Assembly: GCF_001824475.1 (NCBI RefSeq)
Contig: NZ_MHXN01000003.1
Location: 209,526 to 273,525, forward strand
DNA length: 64,000 nucleotides
DNA from: Phenylobacterium sp. RIFCSPHIGHO2_01_FULL_69_31
GTDB taxonomy: Bacteria; Pseudomonadota; Alphaproteobacteria; Caulobacterales; Caulobacteraceae
Direction of reading: 5' to 3'
Both the position numbers and the translations under genes were made by a program. The notes beneath the pieces are model-generated. The model saw only the letters and a list, made by a program, of their open reading frames with translations. It was not told the DNA's origin and did not search any database. Of this stretch, positions 1 through 8,678 are shown in pieces. How positions within the stretch are numbered: the stretch's first letter is position 1; every line of letters starts with the position of its first letter.

Positions 1-1444
1 TGCCATCGGCGAAGACGTCGAACGAGTCCAGGTCACTGGTGGAGCTGGTTTCTTCCACGTGGTTCGCGCGCAGGTTCGCGGCGATGGCCGTCGCCTGGGC
101 CGTGCTCAGCACCACGCGGTTGCCGCTGATACTGGCCACCAGCCCGCGCAACAGGGCGCCGGTAAAGGCGGTGTTGGCGAACACCCCGGCCGGCGCCGGC
201 GTCGTGGCGGCCAGGCCGAGACCCGCGGCGCTGGCGTTGAGCTGGCCGGTCACGACCGCCAGGCCGATGCGCTCGTCGAACTGCAGCGGGACGCGCTGCC
301 GGTCCTTGGCCTTGAAGATGTCGCCGCCGACGAAGCCGCGGAAACGGCCGCCGTTGTCGTAGTTGAGCCGCAGTTCCTGGCTCCACTGCTCGCCGCGCGC
401 ATCGTTCAGGCCGGTGAGGATACCCAGGGCCGTCCCGTCGGGATCGAAGGTTTCCTCGCTGTCGTAGCGGCGATAGGCGCTGATGGAGTTCAGCGTCAGG
501 GCGTCGGTCAGCTTGAACTCGGCCAGCGCCGTATAGCCGGTCACCATCCGCTCGAGGCCCAGCGGCCGGCCGCCCTCGAAGTTGGCCGGCGACGCCAGGG
601 CCGCCGCGCTCTGCGGCCGCGTATCGCCCAGGACTTGGCCGGTGACCGGGTCGGTTGGTGAGAACCCGCCCGACTTGAACGAGGTGCCCGTGGGCTCGTC
701 CTTCTGGTAGTTGGCGATAAGGTCGATGCCGACCCGCTCGTTCGGCTCGAACCGCAGCGCGGCGCGGAAGGCGCTGGTGTCCACCGACTGGAAGTCTTCG
801 CCGCCCAGGGCGTTCTTCACATAGCCGTCGCGATACCGCAGCCGGCCGGACAGGCGCAGCGCCAGCTTGTCGTTCATGGGCAGGTTCACGGCCGCCTCGC
901 CCATGCGGTAGTCGTAGTCGCCGGCCTCGACCTTGAAGTAGCCGTCGGCGCCGGCTGTGGAGGCCTTGGTCTGGATCAGGTTCACGCCGCCGATCAGGGC
1001 GCCGCGGCCGAACAGGGTGGACTGCGGTCCCTTGGCCACCTCGACCCGCTCCAGGTCGAACAGCTCCACGTATGAGCCCTGGGACTTGGAGATCGAGACG
1101 CCGTCCTGGAACACCGAGACCCGCGCCTCGGAATAGGGGTCCGTCGAGTCCGACGTGATGCCGCGCATCACGAAGCCGGGGTTGTTCGGCGACTGGTCCT
1201 GGACCTCGAAGCCGGGCGTGAACAGCGACAGATCGGCGAAGTCCTGGACGCCCAGCGCTTCCAGCCGCTCGGCGCCATACGCCGTCAGCGAGATCGGCAC
1301 GTCGATGGCCTGCTGCTGGGTCTTCTGGGCCGTGACGACGATCTCCTCGACCGCCGAGGCTTCCTGGGCCAGGGCCGCGGCCGGGAGGGCGCACAGGCCA
1401 AAGGCGCTCGCCGCGGCCAGCAGCCGCGCACGTGACATGGTCAT
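1..1444 (-). CDS. TonB-dependent outer-membrane receptor, N-terminal part (cut by window start)
   Basis: This is an outer-membrane active-transport channel energised by TonB; its ligand cannot be read from the sequence. The chosen start (ATG at 1444; a second in-frame ATG lies two codons later) gives a signal peptide ending near ALAQEAS. A TonB-box-like stretch EEIVVTAQK follows, then a plug domain with the usual segments SNNPGFVMRGI, DGVSISKSQGSY, VEVAKGPQSTLFGRG and GGVNLIQTKAS, and the first part of the barrel. About 480 codons are present; the C-terminal barrel lies outside the window. The plug resembles the FecA/FhuA-like receptors that are very numerous in Caulobacterales. The 167-bp gap to the next gene upstream presumably holds its promoter. 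Confidence 0.92.
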   Translation of the reverse strand, partial: MTMSRARLLAAASAFGLCALPAAALAQEASAVEEIVVTAQKTQQQAIDVPISLTAYGAERLEALGVQDFADLSLFTPGFEVQDQSPNNPGFVMRGITSDSTDPYSEARVSVFQDGVSISKSQGSYVELFDLERVEVAKGPQSTLFGRGALIGGVNLIQTKASTAGADGYFKVEAGDYDYRMGEAAVNLPMNDKLALRLSGRLRYRDGYVKNALGGEDFQSVDTSAFRAALRFEPNERVGIDLIANYQKDEPTGTSFKSGGFSPTDPVTGQVLGDTRPQSAAALASPANFEGGRPLGLERMVTGYTALAEFKLTDALTLNSISAYRRYDSEETFDPDGTALGILTGLNDARGEQWSQELRLNYDNGGRFRGFVGGDIFKAKDRQRVPLQFDERIGLAVVTGQLNASAAGLGLAATTPAPAGVFANTAFTGALLRGLVASISGNRVVLSTAQATAIAANLRANHVEETSSTSDLDSFDVFADG

Positions 1445-1611
1445 CTTCTATCCCCTACGCAAAACGCGTGGGGCGCGCCCTAGCGTGACTGTACGACGGA
1501 TACGTGACGATCCGGGTGCGGGAGCCCGGCCCTGCCAAGATCGCCCACAGATGCGGCGCCAAAGCCGCAATCCCTTACGCCATAAGGTGTTGCTGCGATC
1601 CCGGCGATCGC

Positions 1612-2304
1612 TCAGACGCGGCCGGTGACCGGCACCAGCGCGCCCGTGACCGCCGTCGCCGCCTCGCTGGCCAGGAACAGCATCACGGCCGCCAGGTCGG
1701 CGGGCGCGACCCAGGTCGAGGGATCGGCGTCGGGCATGTCCGCGCGGTTGGCCGGCGTGTCGATGATCGAGGGCAGGACGGCGTTGACGGTGACGTTGTC
1801 GCCCTTCAGCTCCTCGGCCAGGGCCTGGGTCAGGCTGTGGACACCGGCCTTGGCGGCGGCGTAGGCGCCCATGCCCAGCGCGGCCTTCTGCGCCGCCGAC
1901 GAGCCCACATTGACGATCCGCCCCGCCGCGCTGCGCTTCAGATGCGGAACGGCGGCCCGGCAGGCGGTCGCGGCGGTCAGCACGTTCAGCCGGTACATGG
2001 CCGGCCAGCTTTCGATCGCCCCGCCCTGCAGTGTCTCCCAGGTGAAGCCGCCCGCGATGTTGAGCAGCGCGTCGATACCGCCGAACCGGTCGGCGACCGC
2101 GTCCATCGCGGCGACCGCCTGGGGGGCGTCCGACAGGTCCACGCCGCCCAGCGCCAGGGCATCGGCCCCGGAGGGCAGGCCGGCAGGCGGGTCCTTGGCG
2201 AAGTCGATCAGCCCCAGCCGCGCGCCCTGCGCCGCCGCGGCCTTCGCCACCGCCTGGCCCAGGACCCCGAAGGCTCCGGTGATCACCACGACACGTCCGG
2301 CCAT
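1612..2304 (-). CDS. SDR family NAD(P)-dependent oxidoreductase
   Basis: A 230-residue classical short-chain dehydrogenase/reductase. It has the nucleotide-binding motif TGAFGVLG (residues 9-16), the NIAGG structural motif (82-86), the catalytic serine in VGSS (135-136) and the Tyr/Lys pair in YAAAK (Tyr148, Lys152). The C-terminal VTGALVPVTGRV is the usual SDR end. The substrate is unknown. It lies 78 bp downstream of a thiolase on the same strand, which hints at a role in acyl-CoA or hydroxyacyl metabolism, but a strong hairpin separates the two genes, so co-transcription may be only partial. Confidence 0.9.
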   Translation of the reverse strand: MAGRVVVITGAFGVLGQAVAKAAAAQGARLGLIDFAKDPPAGLPSGADALALGGVDLSDAPQAVAAMDAVADRFGGIDALLNIAGGFTWETLQGGAIESWPAMYRLNVLTAATACRAAVPHLKRSAAGRIVNVGSSAAQKAALGMGAYAAAKAGVHSLTQALAEELKGDNVTVNAVLPSIIDTPANRADMPDADPSTWVAPADLAAVMLFLASEAATAVTGALVPVTGRV

Positions 2305-2327
2305 CCGCCCATCCCCAACACCAAGAA

Positions 2328-2353
2328 GGCGGCCGGGGTCTCCCCCGGCCGCC
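2328..2353 (-). terminator. GC-rich hairpin between thiolase and SDR genes
   Basis: A perfect 11-bp stem GGCGGCCGGGG/CCCCGGCCGCC with a 4-nt loop, 30 bp after the thiolase stop. On the minus strand it is followed by TTCTTGG, only a weak U-tract. It may terminate or attenuate thiolase transcription before the SDR gene. Confidence 0.6.
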
Positions 2354-2382
2354 CCCTCAGAACCGCATTTCGCCGCGGAGCG

Positions 2383-3555
2383 CTAGAGGCGCTCGACGAT
2401 CGTCACGTTCGCCATGCCGCCGCCTTCGCACATGGTCTGCAGGCCGTACTTCTTGCCGCGGGCCTTCAGCGCGTAGAGCAGCGTGGTCATCAGCTTGGTG
2501 CCCGAAGCGCCCAGCGGGTGGCCCAGCGCGATGGCGCCGCCGTTGACGTTGACCCGATCCGGATCGACGCCCAGCTTCTGGATGAACGCCACCGGCACGG
2601 AGGCGAAGGCCTCGTTCACCTCGTAGAGGTCGATGTCGTCCACCGACATGCCGGCCCGCTTCAGCGCGCGCTCGGTGGCCGGGATCGGGGCTTCCAGCAT
2701 GATCACCGGGTCGTGGCCCAGCAGCGACAGGTGGTGGATGCGGGCCAGCGGCGTCAGGTTGTGCTCCTTCAGCGCCTTCTCCGACACCACCATCACGCCC
2801 GAGGCGCCGTCGCAAATCTGGCTAGAGGTCGCCGCCGTGATCCGGCCGCCCTCGCGCAGCAGCTTCACGCCGCGCATGCCGTCCAGGCTGACGTCGTAGC
2901 GGATGCCCTCATCGCTATCGTGGCGGACGGTGTTGCCCTCGGCGTCCAGGCCGTCGATGGCCAGGACCTCGTCCTTGAAGGCCCCGCCCTGGGTGGCGGC
3001 GATGGCGCGCTGGTGGCTGTGGTAGCCGAACTCATCCAGCTGGTCCTTGGTCAGGCCGTACTTCTCGGCGACCATCTCGGCGCCCATGAACTGGCTGAAC
3101 TGGATGTTGGGATAGCGCTCCTCCATCCGCGGGCTCTTCGGGATGCCGAAGCCTTCCTTGGCCGGCAGCGAGACCGACAGGCCCATGGGGACGCGGGTCA
3201 TGCTCTCGACGCCCGAGGCGATCACCACGTCCATGGTGCCGCTCATCACGGCCTGGGCGGCGAACTGCAGCGCCTGCTGCGAGGAGCCGCACTGACGGTC
3301 GACCGAGGTGGCCGGCACGCTTTCCGGCAGCTTCGAGGCCAGCACCGCGTTACGGGCGATGTTGGTGGACTGCTCGCCCACCTGCATGACGCAGCCCATG
3401 ACCACGTCCTCGACCGCGGCCGGATCGACGCCGGTGCGGTCCATCAGCTCGTTCAGCACCACCGCGCCCAGGTCGGCGGGGTGCCAACCGCGGACCCGGC
3501 CGCCCTTGCGGCCACCGGCGGTGCGGGTTGCGGCGACGATGTAGGCCTCGGCCAT
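2383..3555 (-). CDS. acetyl-CoA C-acyltransferase (thiolase)
   Basis: A 390-residue thiolase, the normal family length. The nucleophilic cysteine is in [10 protein letters not shown] (Cys89). The catalytic histidine is in [10 protein letters not shown] (His346) and the acid/base cysteine in MCEGGGMAN (Cys376). It would condense or cleave beta-ketoacyl-CoA in the cytoplasm. Whether it is biosynthetic or degradative cannot be settled; no hydroxyacyl-CoA dehydrogenase/hydratase partner is adjacent, although an SDR follows on the same strand. The ATG at 3555 is the only reasonable start and gives the standard N-terminus [12 protein letters not shown]. Confidence 0.95.
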   Translation of the reverse strand: MAEAYIVAATRTAGGRKGGRVRGWHPADLGAVVLNELMDRTGVDPAAVEDVVMGCVMQVGEQSTNIARNAVLASKLPESVPATSVDRQCGSSQQALQFAAQAVMSGTMDVVIASGVESMTRVPMGLSVSLPAKEGFGIPKSPRMEERYPNIQFSQFMGAEMVAEKYGLTKDQLDEFGYHSHQRAIAATQGGAFKDEVLAIDGLDAEGNTVRHDSDEGIRYDVSLDGMRGVKLLREGGRITAATSSQICDGASGVMVVSEKALKEHNLTPLARIHHLSLLGHDPVIMLEAPIPATERALKRAGMSVDDIDLYEVNEAFASVPVAFIQKLGVDPDRVNVNGGAIALGHPLGASGTKLMTTLLYALKARGKKYGLQTMCEGGGMANVTIVERL

Positions 3556-3756
3556 TGCATAGCTCCCAATGCTCGTTCGCGCCGCATCCGGCGCTTCGCA
3601 GCGGGTCTTAGCGGGGCGCCCTTGCGTAAGACAACGGAGGTGACGGGGGCGTCATCCAACGCACGGGCGCGACCGCTAGACGCAAACCGGTCGCGGCCCG
3701 GCCGGACCTTGGGCAGCGTGAACCCCGAGGGGACACAGTTCGCCGAGGAGTTCCGT

Positions 3757-4026
3757 ATGACCGCATTGCTGCTTGCCGTCCTTCTGCAGGGCACGGCGCC
3801 CGTCGCGACCTTCACCGCGCCGAATGTGCCCAAGCCCTATGCCGGGACGCCGGACAAGGATGGCGTGGTCTGTCGCAAGGAGGCGGTTCTGGGCAGCCGG
3901 ATGAAGACGAAGGTCTGCATGCGGCCTTCGGAAGTGCTTCAGCGGGCCAAGGACGACCGCGATCTGGTGGACAAGGCCCAGGTGCTGCAGACGATCCGCG
4001 ACCCATCCCTCGGCCCGCCGCCCTGA
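3757..4026 (+). CDS. small secreted protein with paired cysteines
   Basis: An 89-residue protein starting at an ATG preceded by GAGGAG at 7 bp. An N-terminal hydrophobic segment (MTALLLAVLLQGTAPVA) looks like a signal peptide. The mature part carries VVCRKEAVLGSRMKTKVC, two cysteines separated by 14 residues around a GSR core, then a charged helix. I recall short exported proteins of this CR.E...GSR....C layout as common in Caulobacterales, of unknown function. The 3' end converges with the methionine-sulfoxide reductase gene 14 bp away. Its function is unknown. Confidence 0.75.
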   Translation: MTALLLAVLLQGTAPVATFTAPNVPKPYAGTPDKDGVVCRKEAVLGSRMKTKVCMRPSEVLQRAKDDRDLVDKAQVLQTIRDPSLGPPP

Positions 4027-4040
4027 TCAGGCGGGAGGCG

Positions 4041-4535
4041 TCACCGGAAGGTCGCGCCGAGGATCCGCTCGAGCCATTCGCGGTCCACCGCGTCGAAGGC
4101 GGCCGGCTGCTCTGAGTCCACGTCGAACACGGCGATCAGCTCGCCGCGGCCGTCAATGACCGGCACGACGATCTCGCTGGCCGAGCGGCTGTCGCAGGCG
4201 ATGTGGCCGGGGAAGGCATGGACGTCCTCGACCACCTGGGTTTGGCGGGTCGCCGCCGCGGTTCCGCAGACCCCGCGTCCGAACGCGATGCGCATGCAGC
4301 CCAGGGTGCCCTGGTAGGGTCCGACCACCAGCTCGTCGCCCTTGGTCTCGTCGACCACGTAGAAGCCGGTCCAGAAGTAGTGGGGGAAACTGTTGGCGAG
4401 CATCGACGCCACTGTGGCCATCCGCGCCACCCGGTTCGGCTCGCCCTCGAGCACCGAAGCGATCTCGGCGGAAACCGCCGCGTAGCGCTCCGCCTTCTCC
4501 GCGGGCAGGGTGATCTCGTTGAAGGCTTCGGCCAT
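4041..4535 (-). CDS. msrC: free methionine-(R)-sulfoxide reductase (GAF domain)
   Basis: A 164-residue single GAF-domain protein of the fRMsr family, which reduces free L-methionine-(R)-sulfoxide in the cytoplasm using thioredoxin. The family signature is intact: VGPYQGTLGCMRIAFGRGVC, then HAFPGHIACDS and SEIVVPV. The three family cysteines are Cys80, Cys90 and Cys114. Length and motif order match E. coli MsrC and yeast fRMsr closely. It is probably monocistronic; the upstream minus-strand gene ends 46 bp before it. Confidence 0.93.
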   Translation of the reverse strand: MAEAFNEITLPAEKAERYAAVSAEIASVLEGEPNRVARMATVASMLANSFPHYFWTGFYVVDETKGDELVVGPYQGTLGCMRIAFGRGVCGTAAATRQTQVVEDVHAFPGHIACDSRSASEIVVPVIDGRGELIAVFDVDSEQPAAFDAVDREWLERILGATFR

Positions 4536-4581
4536 GCGCGGGATGTAGCGAGGCGCGGGCGCGGCGGCCAGCCCCGGCCTG

Positions 4582-4998
4582 TCAGTCGACCGCGGCGACG
4601 CGCAGGGTCGCGTCCCGCAGCGGCGGCGTTGCGGCCCGCCAGGCGGTGCTGGCCGCCTTGGCCTCCGGCGCGCGCAGCTCGGCGGAGAGCGAACGGCCCT
4701 CGGTCCGGCAGGCGGCGCCGGTCTCGCCGACGACGCAGACGACGTCCTTGCCGAAGCCGACGCTCATCAGCTCCGCCCAGGTGGCGGCGGCCGGCGCGTC
4801 CTGAAGCTCCAGCTTCACCCAGGTGGCGGGATCGGGCGTCTGGGCGACGCACAGGGTGTGGCCGTCGATGACGTGAAGCACGGGTCCCCGGACCTGCTGC
4901 CCGACGGCGGCTTGCGGCGCCCGGCATGGGTCGTCCTGCGCCTGCGCGGCGCCGTGGAGCAGGACGCTCAGTCCCAGGGCGAGAAGAATCCGCTTCAT
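4582..4998 (-). CDS. secreted protein, possible degenerate thermonuclease-like fold
   Basis: 138 residues from the ATG at 4998, chosen for the AGGAG ribosome-binding site and because it opens a clear signal peptide (MKRILLALGLSVLLHGAAQAQ). The next segment GPVLHVIDGHTLCVA resembles the first strand pair of staphylococcal-nuclease proteins (VxDGDTL), with His where the metal-binding Asp normally sits. VKLELQDAP stands where RLxGIDAPE is expected, and a GFGKDVVCVVG-like strand follows. Five cysteines suggest disulfides in the periplasm. The relationship is inferred from pattern only; catalytic residues appear lost, so nuclease activity is unlikely. Confidence 0.65.
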   Translation of the reverse strand: MKRILLALGLSVLLHGAAQAQDDPCRAPQAAVGQQVRGPVLHVIDGHTLCVAQTPDPATWVKLELQDAPAAATWAELMSVGFGKDVVCVVGETGAACRTEGRSLSAELRAPEAKAASTAWRAATPPLRDATLRVAAVD

Positions 4999-5161
4999 GG
5001 CGTGCTCCTCCGCAAGGCCTGTGCCGCCAATTTGGCTAATGCGCGGACGGGCGATTGGCTGCGTCGTAGTGTGTCTTTTCAGGCCCAGGCGCGGCGACGG
5101 AACGCTATTGCGCAGCGCGCGCTTTAGGGGCCTCACAGTCAAGCCTTACAGGTCCCGCCGC

Positions 5162-5323
5162 ATGTCCCTCCTGATCTTCGCCATCGTCGTTCTCGTCGTG
5201 GCCGCCCTCATCGCCTGGGCCGTCCAGAAGCTGCCGCTCCCGTCGCCCTTCAACCAGATCATCCAGGCGCTCATCCTCATCATCGCCGCGGTGGTGATCG
5301 CCCAGCGCGCTGGCCTGTTCTAG
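5162..5323 (+). CDS. small two-helix inner-membrane protein
   Basis: A 53-residue protein made of two hydrophobic helices (about residues 3-21 and 34-48) joined by KLPLPSPFNQ. The pattern resembles the short Thivi_2564-type membrane proteins, in which two helices flank a proline-containing turn; this resemblance is from memory of the pattern. Function is unknown. It has its own short leader and is followed 102 bp later by the S9 peptidase gene on the same strand. Confidence 0.7.
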   Translation: MSLLIFAIVVLVVAALIAWAVQKLPLPSPFNQIIQALILIIAAVVIAQRAGLF

Positions 5324-5425
5324 GCTCCTCCGCGCCCGGTGACGCCTGTTCGTCGAAGCGCTTCTGGACAAAGCCCGGCCGCGCCCCTCTCCTGACCGAC
5401 CTGTTCGGTTCGGGGATTCCTCAAT

Positions 5426-7465
5426 ATGCGTCTGGCGGCTTTCGTCTCGGTGCTGGCTTTGGCGACGGCGGGAGCCGTCTCGGCCCAGGTGGCCGACGGC
5501 CCCTCCCGCATTTTCGGCGCGAGAGACCTGTTCGGCCTGCAGATGGCCAGCGACCCGCAGGTGCGGCCCGATGGCGGCGCGGTGGCCTATGTCCGCGTTT
5601 CCAACGACATCATGACCGACCGCGCCCGGCGCTCGATCTGGCTCGTGGACACCGCCACCGGCGCGCAGACGCCGCTGGTCGTGGACGAGGCCTCGAACCT
5701 GGCGCCCCGCTGGTCGCCGGACGGCTCGCGCCTGGCCTATGTGGCCGCCGGCCCCGACGGCGCGCAGCTCTACGTCCGCTGGATGGCCACGGGCCGCTCG
5801 GCCCGGGTCGCCAGCCTGGAGCAGGCGCCCAACGACATCGCCTGGTCGCCCGACGGCAAGACGCTGGCCTTCACCATGCTGACCGTGGACGAAGGCCGCC
5901 CCCTCGCCCCTTCGATCCGTAAGCCCGAGGGCGCCAAGTGGGCCGAGCCGCTAAAGGTGATCGATCGCATCACCTACCGCGCCGATGGCGAAGGCTTCCT
6001 CAAGCCCGGCTACCGCCAGGTGTTCGCCGTCGCGGCGGACGGTGGCCAGCCCCGCCAGCTGACGTTCGGCAAGTTCGACAACGCCGGGCCGATCAGCTTC
6101 GCCCGTGACGGACGTTCGGTGCTGTTCTCGACCAACCGGGCCGAGACCTGGGAGCGCGATCCCCAGGAAGCGGAGATTCACGCCGTCAGCCTGGAGGATG
6201 GCGCCCTCACCCGCCTGACCAACCGGGTTGGCCCCGACCTCGCGCCAACGGTTTCGCCGGATGGTTCGAAGATCGCCTACGTCGGCTTCGACGACCAGCG
6301 GCGGCGCGGCTACGAGAACCAACGCCTTTACGTGATGGACCGCGACGGTCGGAACAGCCGCGTCCTGACCGGCGGCCTCGACCGAAGCGTCGGCGCCCCG
6401 CAGTGGGCGGCCGACGGCAAGAGCCTCTATGTCAGCTACGACGACCAGGGCGTGACCAAGGTCGCCCGCGTCAGTCTGGACGGTAAGGTCGAGACGGTCC
6501 TCTCGGGCCTGGGCGGCGGCGGCCTGGACCGTCCCTACACGGGCGGCGAGTTCTCGGTGGGCCGCAACGGAGTCGTGGCCTTCACCGACGCGGCAACGAA
6601 CCGGCCCTCGGACCTGGTCGTCGCGCGCGGCGGCAAGGCCCGGCGGGTCACCGACCTCAACGCCGACCTCCTCGCCGGCAAGTCCATGGCGCAGGTGGAG
6701 GCGCTGCCGGTGACGTCCAGCTACGACAAGAAGCCTATCGGCGCCTGGATCGCCTATCCGCCGAACTTCGATCCTGCGAAGAAGTACCCGCTGATCCTGG
6801 AGATCCACGGCGGCCCCTTCGCCGCCTATGGGCCCAGCTTCTCGACCGACGTCCAGCTCTACGCCGCCGCGGGCTATGTGGTGGTCTATTCCAACCCCCG
6901 CGGCTCCACGTCCTACGGCGAGGCCTTCGCCAACGAGATCGACCGCAACTATCCCAGCCACGACTACGACGACCTGATGAGCGTGGTGGACGCGGCCATC
7001 GCCAAGGGCGTGGTCGACGAGAAGCGCCTTTACGTGACCGGCGGATCGGGCGGCGGGGCGCTGACGGCGTGGATCGTCGGCAAGACCGACCGCTTCCGCG
7101 CCGCGGCCACCCAGAAGCCCGTCATCAACTGGTCCAGCCAGGTGCTGACCACCGACGGCTACACCTTCATGGCCAGCTACTGGTTCGGAAAGATGCCTTG
7201 GGAGGACCCGCAAGGGTACTGGGCCCGCTCGCCCCTCTCGCTGGTGGGCAATGTGAAGACCCCGACCCTGGTGGTGGTGGGCGAACAGGACGACCGCACG
7301 CCGCCGTCCGAGGCCGACCAGTACTTTGCGGCCCTCCAACTGCGGGGCGTGCCCACCGCCCTCGTCCGCGTGCCCGGCGCCAGCCACGGCGGCATCGCGG
7401 CGCGGCCGTCGCAGTCCGGCGCCAAGGCCGGCGCGATCCTGGCGTGGTTCGACCGATACAAATGA
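5426..7465 (+). CDS. exported S9 family peptidase (prolyl-oligopeptidase/acylaminoacyl-peptidase type)
   Basis: 679 residues: a signal peptide (MRLAAFVSVLALATAGAVSAQ), a beta-propeller domain with repeated WSPDG/SPDGS blades (WSPDGSRLAYV, WSPDGKTLAFT, VSPDGSKIAYV), and a C-terminal alpha/beta-hydrolase domain. The catalytic triad is visible: Ser541 in GGSGGG, an Asp in EQDDRTPP (622 or 623) and His654 in GASHGG. It probably hydrolyses peptides in the periplasm; length and layout match exported dipeptidyl-peptidase/acylaminoacyl-peptidase relatives. No gene overlaps it, and the following DNA-binding protein gene is 92 bp downstream. Confidence 0.95.
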   Translation: MRLAAFVSVLALATAGAVSAQVADGPSRIFGARDLFGLQMASDPQVRPDGGAVAYVRVSNDIMTDRARRSIWLVDTATGAQTPLVVDEASNLAPRWSPDGSRLAYVAAGPDGAQLYVRWMATGRSARVASLEQAPNDIAWSPDGKTLAFTMLTVDEGRPLAPSIRKPEGAKWAEPLKVIDRITYRADGEGFLKPGYRQVFAVAADGGQPRQLTFGKFDNAGPISFARDGRSVLFSTNRAETWERDPQEAEIHAVSLEDGALTRLTNRVGPDLAPTVSPDGSKIAYVGFDDQRRRGYENQRLYVMDRDGRNSRVLTGGLDRSVGAPQWAADGKSLYVSYDDQGVTKVARVSLDGKVETVLSGLGGGGLDRPYTGGEFSVGRNGVVAFTDAATNRPSDLVVARGGKARRVTDLNADLLAGKSMAQVEALPVTSSYDKKPIGAWIAYPPNFDPAKKYPLILEIHGGPFAAYGPSFSTDVQLYAAAGYVVVYSNPRGSTSYGEAFANEIDRNYPSHDYDDLMSVVDAAIAKGVVDEKRLYVTGGSGGGALTAWIVGKTDRFRAAATQKPVINWSSQVLTTDGYTFMASYWFGKMPWEDPQGYWARSPLSLVGNVKTPTLVVVGEQDDRTPPSEADQYFAALQLRGVPTALVRVPGASHGGIAARPSQSGAKAGAILAWFDRYK

Positions 7466-7481
7466 GGCGACCTTCCCCGTG

Positions 7482-7514
7482 TGTTACGGGTCGGATGCAA
7501 TATCCCGCGTAACA
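7482..7514. promoter_or_regulatory. inverted repeat upstream of the duplicated HTH gene
   Basis: TGTTACGGG ... CCCGCGTAACA: six outer bases (TGTTAC/GTAACA) and an inner GGG/CCC are complementary around a roughly 13-nt centre. It lies 44 bp before the start of the HTH gene and just after the peptidase stop, so it could be an operator or part of a terminator. No T-run follows. Confidence 0.35.
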
Positions 7515-7557
7515 TGGTTTATTCGGCCGGCATGCCGAGGCGGGGAACATAGGGGCC

Positions 7558-8520
7558 ATGGCGCGCCACGCGCCCAGCACCACCATCCGCGTGGCCGCGC
7601 GCCTCGCGAACGGCTTCGCCCTGGATCTGGTGAAGCTGGGCGGGTTCGGGCGCGACGTGATCGATGGCTTGCTGATGGTCGCCATCAGCCAGGCTAACGT
7701 CGCCCAGATCACCCGCAACGCCGCGCTTCAGCGCACCTACGCCACGCTCGACCAACCGCCGCCGGACGAGCTGCGTCGCCCGGTCAGCGTCAGCGCCATC
7801 GCCAATTCGCTGCGGATACCCTTCGAGACGGCGCGCCGCCGGATCTCCAGCCTCGTGGAGCTAGGCGTCGTGCGCACGGCCGAGCGCGGCGTGATCATCC
7901 CGACGGCGCCCCTCAACTCGCCCTTCTACCGGATGGGAGCGGAGGCGAACTACGCCCTGGTCCGTAATCTCTACTTCCGCCTGCGGGGCATCGGCCTGCT
8001 GGAGGACCTGCCCCGACCGACCGCCGGCGCCTTCGACCCGGAGCATCCGCCCGTCCGCCTCGTGATCCGCCTGTCGTCGGACTACCTGCTGCGCCTGGCC
8101 GAACCGATCACGATCCATATGGGGGACCTGGTGACGGGGCTCGTGCTCATGGACGTCGTCCACGCCAACACCGAACACCTGGACGACAGCCAGGGCGGCG
8201 AGGACGAGGAGGCGTGGACCGAGCGCGCCTTCGTGCCCGACAGCCTGCGCCGACCGGTCCGGACGACCACCCTGGCCGAACGGCTAGGCATCCCGCAGGA
8301 GACGGTGCGCCGCCACATCCACCGCCTGGTCGAGTCCGGCAAATGCGAACGCAGCGGGAACGGCTGCATCATCCCGGCCCGAGTCCTGGCCCGCCCGCCC
8401 TTCGTCCAGCACATGCTGGACAATCAGTCGCACCTGCATCGGTTGTACGCCGCACTGGGCGATTTCGGCATTCTCGCCGAGTGGGAACGCCAAGTTCTTG
8501 CCCTCCGCGGCGCAGCCTGA
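7558..8520 (+). CDS. putative transcriptional regulator built from two tandem winged-HTH repeats
   Basis: 320 residues, start ATG preceded by AGGGG. The protein is an internal duplication. Residues 72-115 (LRRPVSVSAIANSLRIPFET to GVIIP) and 230-273 (LRRPVRTTTLAERLGIPQET to GCIIP) are two copies of one helix-turn-helix plus wing, each with R-RR-I--LVE in the recognition helix. Each is preceded by a similar helical stretch (DVIDGLLMVAISQAN versus DLVTGLVLMDVVHAN) and followed by another (PFYRMGAEANYALVRNLYF versus PFVQHMLDNQSHLHRLYAAL). It therefore looks like a covalent dimer that would bind two half-sites. No ligand-binding domain is recognised. The target is unknown; a nearby inverted repeat could be its own operator. 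Confidence 0.75.
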   Translation: MARHAPSTTIRVAARLANGFALDLVKLGGFGRDVIDGLLMVAISQANVAQITRNAALQRTYATLDQPPPDELRRPVSVSAIANSLRIPFETARRRISSLVELGVVRTAERGVIIPTAPLNSPFYRMGAEANYALVRNLYFRLRGIGLLEDLPRPTAGAFDPEHPPVRLVIRLSSDYLLRLAEPITIHMGDLVTGLVLMDVVHANTEHLDDSQGGEDEEAWTERAFVPDSLRRPVRTTTLAERLGIPQETVRRHIHRLVESGKCERSGNGCIIPARVLARPPFVQHMLDNQSHLHRLYAALGDFGILAEWERQVLALRGAA

Positions 8521-8600
8521 CCGAAACGAGAACGTGGCATGGCCCCAAAATGGGTAGGCGTTCGTTTTCAAGCTGAGCTACGGCGCCTCAACTTATGGAC

Positions 8601-8618
8601 GTACCTCGGGGGAGGTAC
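8601..8618. promoter_or_regulatory. perfect palindromic hairpin GTACCTC-GGGG-GAGGTAC upstream of the XRE gene
   Basis: A perfect 7-bp inverted repeat with a 4-base centre, 60 bp before the XRE regulator start. Its position fits an autoregulatory operator; it could instead be the terminator of the preceding gene, but no T-run follows. In the 158-bp gap I also see a second G-run/C-run pair (near 8639-8657) and nothing else. Confidence 0.4.
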
Positions 8619-8678
8619 GGGCGCGGGGGCTGCTCCATCGGGGGGTGAGGTGGCCCCCGCATCACCGGGTCGGGGAAC

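Noticed and set aside
1573..1587. CCTTA-N5-TAAGG inverted repeat between the SDR stop and the TonB receptor start
   Set aside because: Only 5+5 bases and about 130 bp upstream of the receptor start; not enough to call an operator.
1504..3756. Long plus-strand open frame antisense to the SDR and thiolase genes
   Set aside because: It is low-complexity, Arg/His/Gln-rich translation typical of a shadow frame in GC-rich DNA. Only its end, from ATG 3757, is a real gene.
5951..7387. Long minus-strand open frame inside the S9 peptidase gene
   Set aside because: Antisense shadow of a well-supported gene with a complete catalytic triad; the translation has no recognisable motifs.
8533..8587. tRNA-like 5' sequence on the minus strand (GGCGCCGTAGCTCAGC)
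   Set aside because: It looks like an acceptor plus D-stem start, but the D-stem does not close, no anticodon arm fits and no GTTCGA T-loop follows. At most a relic; not annotated.
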